The translations under genes were made by a program, and so were the position numbers. From Mimachlamys varia (Eukaryota > Mollusca > Bivalvia > Pectinida > Pectinidae), in contig OX392534.1 in NCBI GenBank assembly GCA_947623455.1, positions 33,237,426 to 33,301,425 on the forward strand: a stretch of 64,000 nt of DNA, given 5' to 3'. Of this stretch, positions 53,801-62,800 are shown in pieces. Position 1 is the first letter of the stretch. Each line of letters starts with the position of its first letter. The notes beneath the pieces were generated by a model that saw only the letters and a program-made list of their open reading frames with translations, was not told the origin of the DNA and searched no databases.

Positions 53801-56800
53801 CCTGATAACCCTAAAACTCCACTCATCAATGATATTTTGATTTTTTATTAGTCCGTGTAGTTTGATGAAATCCATGAAGCAATGAAGCCACTAGAGTGCT
53901 GACAATGAATTTCTGAAAATAGCAACTGTGACCTTGACCTTACAACCCTTAAGATATTTTGATCTTGTGGAAATACTGTAAAACTGAAATACTTCGTGGT
54001 GTGGAAATTTTCACTTATATCACTGCCAAAATGTTTTCCCATATGTACATTGTATCCACACGCGAAAATATTCGATACCATTCAATTTCTACAGTGGATA
54101 GTATATGTCACATTGCTAAACAAAAGACTAACAGTACAAACATTCCCACACTGCTAACAGTTTTGAGGCTGACTAAGCGAACAGGAGCACCACAAGCGGA
54201 GGCATGATGCTGATCATGCACCTGTCGTACCATATCGGAAGTATAATGGTATGTAAACACAAAAAAAGTTCTGACATGTTCTACATAATGCCCCAAATTG
54301 CATCAGATACAAAGTTCCAAAGGGCCATAACTCTGGTAAATATTGTCGAATCAAACTGTCAATCAGGAAAACACAACTTAATGTCGTGGTGGTTAAGCCT
54401 AGCAAGTTTTAAAGTAATCGGTTGAAAACTGTAGGAGTAGATGTCCGGACAAATAAAAGTTTACGACTAACGGACGCACAAAGCCATACCATTATTTTTG
54501 AGAGGTGTATAAAAATTCTACTCCCAAGTTTGATGGAAATGTATGAAAGAAAGAAAGAAGTGCTGACAAACTTCATTGGGCAGACAGATGGCTAGGAAAA
54601 GTATTTGTAGTTCTACACAACCCCCCCCCGCAACCCTGAAACATTAAGGATGAATTTATTTTTTGATAGATGACTTCATTCCGAGATAATTTTGCTAGTT
54701 TGCATGTCAAGTACTCTTTCCTGTTTATCATGACACAGTCGTGCTATATATTTGTACCAATGGGTTTAACTAGTCCTTATGGTGGCCGAGTCGTTAAGGT
54801 GTTCCGACATTCTACCACTAGTCCTCCAACCCTGAGAACTTGCGAGTTCAAAACCAAATCCCCTCGAGTGCTAACACATGAACTCTGACGCAAAATGGGG
54901 GTCGGGGTTATTGCAGGGCATTGTAATAACATCAGTTGTCATTTGCACTGAACTGCAATAGACATGGATGGGCTTATTATCAGGCATGGGCTAATTGCCA
55001 GATAAATATGATACATATTGTTATGCATTCAACAGTATCTGGTTACGCATCATACTAGCAACTTCATTTTCTGATAGTGATTATATTATGTGTGTATCTA
55101 AATGCATATATAAGCATTCTCCTTTGTTCAGAAGGTTTAATTGGCATATATATGAAGTTTGGTCAGGATTCATTCAAAAATGAAGTAGCAACAGCACTGA
55201 CAAATATTTTCTATAATTAGTAACGGTGACCTTGACCTTAACCTTGGCGCCCTAAAACACAAACTCGTGCGAGGTATTCCCATGCTGGACCCATATATGA
55301 AGTTTGGTCAGGATCTATTCAGGAATGAAGTCGCAAGAGTGCTGACAAAGATTTTCTATAAATAGTAACGCTGACCTTATCCTTGTCTTTGGCACCCTGA
55401 AACAAGAACTCATTCGAAGTATTTCCATGCTGGACCTGTATATGAAGTTTGGTGAGGATCAGTTCAGAAATAAAGTTGCAAGAGTGCTGACAATGATTTT
55501 CTATAAATAGTAACGGTGACTTTGACCTTGACCTTGGCACCCTGAAACACGAACTCGTTCAAGGTATTACCATGCTGGACCCATATATGAAGTTTGGTCA
55601 GAATCTGTTCAAAAATGAAGTCGCAGAGTGCTGACAAAAAGTGAACATACGTACGTACGTCTTTCGTGCTTATGTACGTACAAACGGAACAGTATATCCC
55701 CTCCCCGACTTTTCGTCGCGAGGGGATAATAAACCAAGCCTCATAACTAGAAATGACTGTGGGACATAAATGCCCCCCTTTCCCCGTATGAAATTAGTTC
55801 TACATGCTTAATTATTACACATGTGAAGTTTGATGACAATCAGATCAGTAGTTATTTAAATAATCTGGTTACATTACCATGGGACGGGACAGACATGGAT
55901 ACACTATATGTCCCCCCCCCCCCCTCTTCCATTTCATGACGGGGGCATTAAATTCATGTAAACATTGTATTTGTCAGAAATCATATTTCGTGCGATTGAC
56001 TACAAGGAATTAGCGTGAAATAGTTTTCTCTAATGGATCGCCCGATAGGTGGCTCACCTGTAGTGTCATGTTGGGCACATGCAGCTGGTGAGCTGGCAAG
56101 TCAGTTCAGGGCAACGTACCGGTCAAGACGGGTCAATTTTAATTTTCCCCTGATTTATGAATCTTAGGCAAAACAATGAAAGAAAATCCCCTTCAAAGGA
56201 GAAGCTGGGTGATTCAAGCAAAATAATTCTTATCAATGTTTTTTTCTTCAAAAGTTTTGCACATACAGTAAAACCTCGTTATATCGCCACCTTCTGTTCT
56301 CAGCGATGTTGGCGATATAACGAGTTTGGTGGTATATCAGGTTAAAAAATTTGAAAAATTCAATACTCTCGGAGATTTCCTTCACCAACACCAACTTGGA
56401 TGCAAAAATTTTAAATGCCGGCATCGAGTCGGCCTTTGATGATGATGAGGAGAGGGATGTTTTTTTCCGCAAATTTGAATGGTTTCATGATAATGTTTTC
56501 ATCATAACTTCCAAAACTTACCAGTAGAAAGACAACAAAGGAATAGCCATGGTTCCTTGATTCCATGTGTGTACACGCGGTCACCTGTCAGTCGGCAGTC
56601 AGTCACGTAACAATAACATTTCAACGCGTCCTTCTGACCTCAGTTTGGCGATATTAATGAGGTCATGATAGTGCTATTTTAACCATTTGTTCTGGAAATA
56701 TTATGGCGGATGGCGATAGGCGAGTTTGGCGGTAAAACGGGTGCATTAATGTGGATGGAAATCCGTTCTGAATAAATTCATGGCGATAAGCCGGTTTGGC

Positions 56801-59800
56801 GGTATAACGGGTGGCGATATAACAGGGTTTTACTGTATATATACATTTAGTTGTCTTCTGTAGCTTATTATCATATTGTGACCCATTTCTTTGTATACAA
56901 GGGAGGTAATTCAAGAAAAAATAATCTAATTATCTCCCTTTCCACTCAAAATGCAATATTCACAAAGAAAAAATAGAATTATCAGTCGTAAAGTATTTAT
57001 TTTTTGGAATCTGGAAATAATACAAGAAGACTTCCTTTCATATAAAATTAAATGATTAATTTTAGCTTAACTTTAACCTTGAAATATGGCACAGACCTAC
57101 ATTATAACATTTTCAAATATAAAATGCAGTTATATAGTGTATTCATTTACTCAAAATTATGTAATATTTTCACTGAAACTCAATATATGAACAATAACCG
57201 CAGAAATGCTTTTCATTTGAGTATGAAAGCAAAATCTTTTCTGACGTAACTCCTGGTCTATTGATGACATATTTGCATTAAACATTGTCCAATGAGAGTC
57301 TTTTAAGCTTGCTTTGCTTCCGATATCATGGAGAATATCCCTGGATCAAGTTTATCTGAATTGCATATTGTTTACCTTTATGAGATGCATTTTTGGTCTT
57401 AAGAAAATGTAGACTTCATAGCAATGGTGTTATTCCTAATCCAGTCCCTGTGTACCCCTTGTGATTTAGTTACACTTCCAGGAGAAAGCAAGGCATTTTC
57501 ATTCACCTGAGAAAAAAAATATTGTCAACATGCAGTTTCCAAATTTTCACATATATACATATCCAAAATTGACAATAGACAGCTATACAAGTACTTAGCA
57601 AATGTATATTGACCCAAGATATGTTTGTAGAACACTAAACTTTAATCTTCATACAGATATTGATGCTTATAAAGAGAAGTAATGACCTTGACATTTCTCA
57701 TGAAAAAATATGAAGTGTTTATCTTGTAAAATTAAGACAAAATTTATCAGAAAATTACAAATGAAATTTTGGCTCAGGTCATGATCAGTCAGTATAAAAA
57801 TAAATACAAATCGTAAAACAAATGTAATATATACATATACATTATACAAAGACAACTTTTTTGAGATATTGCACTAAACTGAGGGTATTTATGAAGCCAA
57901 TATTACCTTGTTCAGGCAACTGTATCCTTCATCTATTGCATCTCAGCAGAAGATACTCTTGTTTCCAAAGACACGGTCCAATCATAAAACCTGTAGAAAG
58001 TCATAATGTTATATATAGAGTTGCAAATAATTGATGAATTTCCATTTTCTCCTTTTTGATACAAAAAAAAAATATGAAAAAATATGTGGTATTGATCAAA
58101 AGTAGGCAAAATTATCAAATACCTTTACCCTACCACTTGACATTGACTAAACTGGCTGCTGTGTAATAAGAATTCCTGTCTAATATATGGCCAAGTTCTA
58201 AGAACTTATACCTATAATTATAATACCTCTAATTCAAATCGACAATTGTTTAAACAACAGACTAATAGTTTTGGTCCCAGTGACTTTGGGTTTAGACAGC
58301 TGGTTTAACTGTATATAGTTGAATTAAAATAAAATGTTTTTCACACATTCTCATGGTAATAAGAGTGAATCTACTGGTACAAGTCAGTTTTATAGGTACG
58401 CAAAATGATCTATATACAATTTTGACTAACTCTACAAACCTGTCCAATTCACATTCATTCATGTTTTGAAACTGTCTCGGACCTTCCCAGATGATAGTCT
58501 GGCACACACTCACACAGCTTCTTGTTCTCAAGTCAAAGTCCACAATCTTTCCATTGTTGACAACAATAAGACCTGAAATTTAAACAATATAAGTTATCTC
58601 CCTTTATTTTGTTAACTCCAGGACTCCAACAATAAAAATGTGTTTATAAAATGTTAAGGAGTATTCATAAACACAGTCTCCCCGCCATTTTATACTTGTA
58701 AACATTGTATGCATATAACTGCAATAAATTCAACTTGCAAGAAAATAAATGCATTGCAGCCAATAATTGAATATCTTGCATAATATTCAGACTTAAACTT
58801 TTATTGTAACTCATCCCTCTGCTTGCACAATATATTGCAGATCAGATATATATAGTTAGAATACTTCAGACTTAAAACTGCAGACCTGAGTTGGGTCAGA
58901 CTAAGCTTGTTCTAATAATAGAACAGCACCAGCCTAGGCAGGCAAAGCCACCACATATTCAGACTCTATATTCAAGGAATAAATGAGTAACTTGCATAGA
59001 AATTGTGGTCAATTAATGAACAGTGATGTGTTGGAGCAGTTACAAAATATTCTTGATAACATGCATATAAAAGTAAATTTTCTAGTGAATTGGTGTCATA
59101 TAGATTACTTTGGGACTTGATCAACTGTTCCTTTGATTATGGCTTTAGGTCTAATATTTGCGGGTTAAACATACTCCAACATCTTGCCGTGCATTAATTT
59201 TCATAATCTACAAAAGAGAAATTTCTGACTTGTGTATTTATAAATTATTTAATATAATAAATGTATCGTGTATTTGATGTCACATGACCTAGAAATATTT
59301 TGACCACAATTACGCAAATTGATTACGTAACAGTTAGGCCTATTCAATTTCCAGTTGACTCAAAAAAATATGCAGGTCATTTGCAAAGTCAGCGAAATAT
59401 CGGGTCAAATGAATTAAATGCATTATTTTTTTTCCGTTGTTTGAATATATAGGATTAAATCATTCCTCTTATATATGGACCATAACAACTAACATGTATG
59501 CAGTTTGTTCATTTGTGTATTTAAACTAGGAACAATTGGAAGATTTAATTTCAATTCGTCACAGGAAAAATTTTACATCCTCATATCATTATTATAAAGG
59601 AAGAACATGATTGAAAATAAGTGATGAGTAACTGCTGTTGAAATGAAGATTCGTATCAGAATACGCTCTATTCCAAACCTGATTAAATTTTAATGTCTGC
59701 GTACTCTCATAAGATTTATCACAGGGACCTGAGAATTTGTTTCAGCCAGTTTTGGACCTTAACTCATTGTTTAAAGTAATTTTACTATTTTGGGAGGTTT

Positions 59801-62800
59801 AGATCTATTTTCGATAAAAATGCTCCCTCAGGCTTAAATGGTTGTAAAGGCTAAGGGGTTGAAAGATTTTGATGATGAAAAAGCGACCCTACCTACATTT
59901 CTTTCATCAAAAATCACATTTTTCAGTTGAGGTATGAAAAAACGCTTGATACCATTGGACAGATGGATATTTTTTTATTTTAGAAACATCCTAAATGCAC
60001 ACAAATGTAACCCCACCAAAAAGCAAGAAGTGTAAAATTAGACTGAACATCTAGTTTAGGTCCAAAACTAGTTTAAATTAGCTGTAACAAATTTCCAGGT
60101 CCCTCGTGGTACATGTACATTTACATGTAGGCCTATAGCTGCGCTCTCCATCTGAATGTTATATTATTAGTTTGCTACCTACCTACATGTAGATACACTG
60201 TTGAATCGGTGTCAAAACTTTAGTCTGAAGTTCTTTTTCCTGTGGGGTCTAAGTTGCTGACACACACTGCTCGGACATGTTATGTACGTAATGGTAACTT
60301 GCATTGCCATACCGTAAATTATCTCGCCAACAAAACCTCAGATTTACATTTTGCAGTTGGTTTTCCCGAAAAGTACTGTCAATGCAACCATGACCACTTC
60401 GTCCGTCAAACCATGGTCTTGGTCTTCTTTGATGGGTGTTGTGTTTCTTTTTGTTGATCCGATGTATCTGTTCCGATCTTTTTAATAGTCTCTTTATTGG
60501 CTAGTCTTCCTTTGAGCCTGATGCGACTCTGTTTTCGTCTGGCTGCCATATTTGTTTACCACGACTACGTATACCTGATCATGACAGTCATGTGTTTATT
60601 TCCGGTTCTATTTTTATATGAGCAATCACGTGACTTTTCCGAAAACGTCACCATTACTTGTTCCCGCGTTCAGTGCCGATTCGCAAAAAAATAATAAGAA
60701 ATGTTTTTTCAATATTGAAAACGATAATAAAATTATAACTAAAGCATCAGTATCTTAAAGAATAAATCCTGTTATGAATAAAATAGGTTGTTGTTTAATA
60801 GTCCAAACAATTAAGGTTTTAAAAAATGTAGAAAATGTTTGATTTCGTACCATGTTGAGATTCCTATAATTAGTCGAATGGCGGCCACGAAATTGAGCAG
60901 AAATGGGCCAAATTTAGCGGAAAATGCCGTTTTAAGGTACTTTCTGGTTATTTAACACAATCGAGACCTTGATTTTCCGTCTTAGAATAACATTTGCCTT
61001 CAGAAAATGTATTTCTTTTGGAAATTGGTCCAAACACGAGCTAATTATTATTATTATGTAAGATTATGTTTTAATAAGCTTTACCGAACATAATCTTACA
61101 GTGTACGTGAATGAAGAAAGTATTTTCGTACAAGTATCAGCTGTACGTTTTTGTTTTTTGAAAGCACTGTCAACTCAACCACACTTCGTCCAACCATGCT
61201 CTTCGTCTTCATTGATAGTGTCGTATTTCTTTTTGTTTGTCAGATGCATCTGTTCCGATCTTTCAATAGTCTCTTTCAGCTTCTTTCTTGTCTAGTCTTA
61301 GCTTGTGACTCTGTTTTCGTCAGCCAATATTGTTTATCGCGGCTACCTGACATTTGCGCTTCCCGTTCTATTTTTATACGAGAAATCACGTGATTTTTTT
61401 TCGAATCATGTGACCACTATCCTGCTCCCGGTTCCGTGCCGATTCGCAAGAAAACATAAGAAATGTTTTTTCAACATAGAAAACGATAATAAAAATATAA
61501 TTATGGTACTGATGTGCTTAGTAATAAATCTTGATATTACATAAATATGTTATTGTTTGATAATCTAAACTGTTAAGGTTAAAAAAATTATAGAAAATAT
61601 TTCATGTCGTACCATGTTGATATTCCTATAATTAGTCGAATGGCGGCGGCGAAATTGAGCAGACGAACACCAAATTTAGCGGAAAATGCCGTTTTAAGGT
61701 ACTTTCCGGTTAATTGACACAACTGAGACCTTGATTTTTTTTCTTAGAATAACATTTGCCTTCAGAAAACGTATTTCATTTGGAAATTGGTCCAAACACG
61801 AGCTAATTATTATTATTATGTAAGATTATGTTTTAATTATTATTATTATTCTTGTTTCTTCCACTTTCTTCCGCCGCGGAGGTTTCCGACCGTTTTCTCA
61901 AAAACTACTGGACGGATCTTCACGAAACTTCACAAACATACTCATTAGGGGCGGGGTGTGTGAAAACAGGTTGTTTTTTCGCGACCGGAAGTCCAAGATG
62001 GCCGCCAGAGCTAATTTCCGGTTTTCAAAATTCAGTCTCCGATTTCAGTAAAAATTGGTACATGGGTGTTTTAAGGGATGCTGAATAACATGGTAACATT
62101 TTCGTAAAGTTTGGTTGCCACCGAAACGAAAATGGAGGCCTCTGATTGGTCGAAATTTATATATTGTCCGATTTCAATGAAATTTAATATATATGTGTAG
62201 TATTACACCAACAACATTGTCGTCACATCCGTTTCATGATTCGTCAACATGGCCGCTATTTCCTGGCTTCTGATTGGTCGAAATTTATATATTGTCCGAT
62301 TTCAATGAAATTTAATATATATGTGTAGTATTACACCAACAACATTGTCGTAACCTCCGTTTCGTGATTCGTCAACATGGCTGCTATTTCCTGGCTTCTG
62401 ATTGGTCGAAATTTATATATTGTCCGATTTCAATGAAATTTTATATATAACTGTAGTAGGACACCACGGACATTGTCGTAACCTCCGTTTCGTGATTCGT
62501 CAACATGGCCGCTATTTCCTGGCTTCTGATTGGTCGAAATTTATATATTGTCCGATTTCAATGAAATTTAATATATATGTGTAGTATTACACCAACAACA
62601 TTGTCGGCACATCCGTTTCATGATTAGTCAACATGGCCGCTATTTCCTGGCTTCTGATTGGTCGAAATTTATAAATTGTCCGATTTCAATGAAATTTAAT
62701 ATATATGTGTAGTATTACACCAACAACATTGTCGTAACCTCCGTTTCGTGATTCGTCAACATGGCCGCTATTTCCTGGCTTCTAATTGGTCAAAATTTAT

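Larger units (their letters stand above)
60362..61074. repeat. Tandem duplication unit A with divergent first-exon-like ORFs
   Basis: Similar to unit B (61140-61838) over nearly its full length (phrases atcacgtgactttt, ttaatagtctcttt, gagaccttgattt, attggtccaaacacgagcta). It ends tatgtaagattatgttttaa. It contains two ATG-initiated coding-like stretches pointing apart; see separate entries. Confidence 0.8.

Noticed and set aside
59178..59210. Extra exon of the nested minus-strand gene
   Set aside because: It has a good acceptor and a gtatgt donor, but no open frame gives the one-base phase needed by the exon at 58572.
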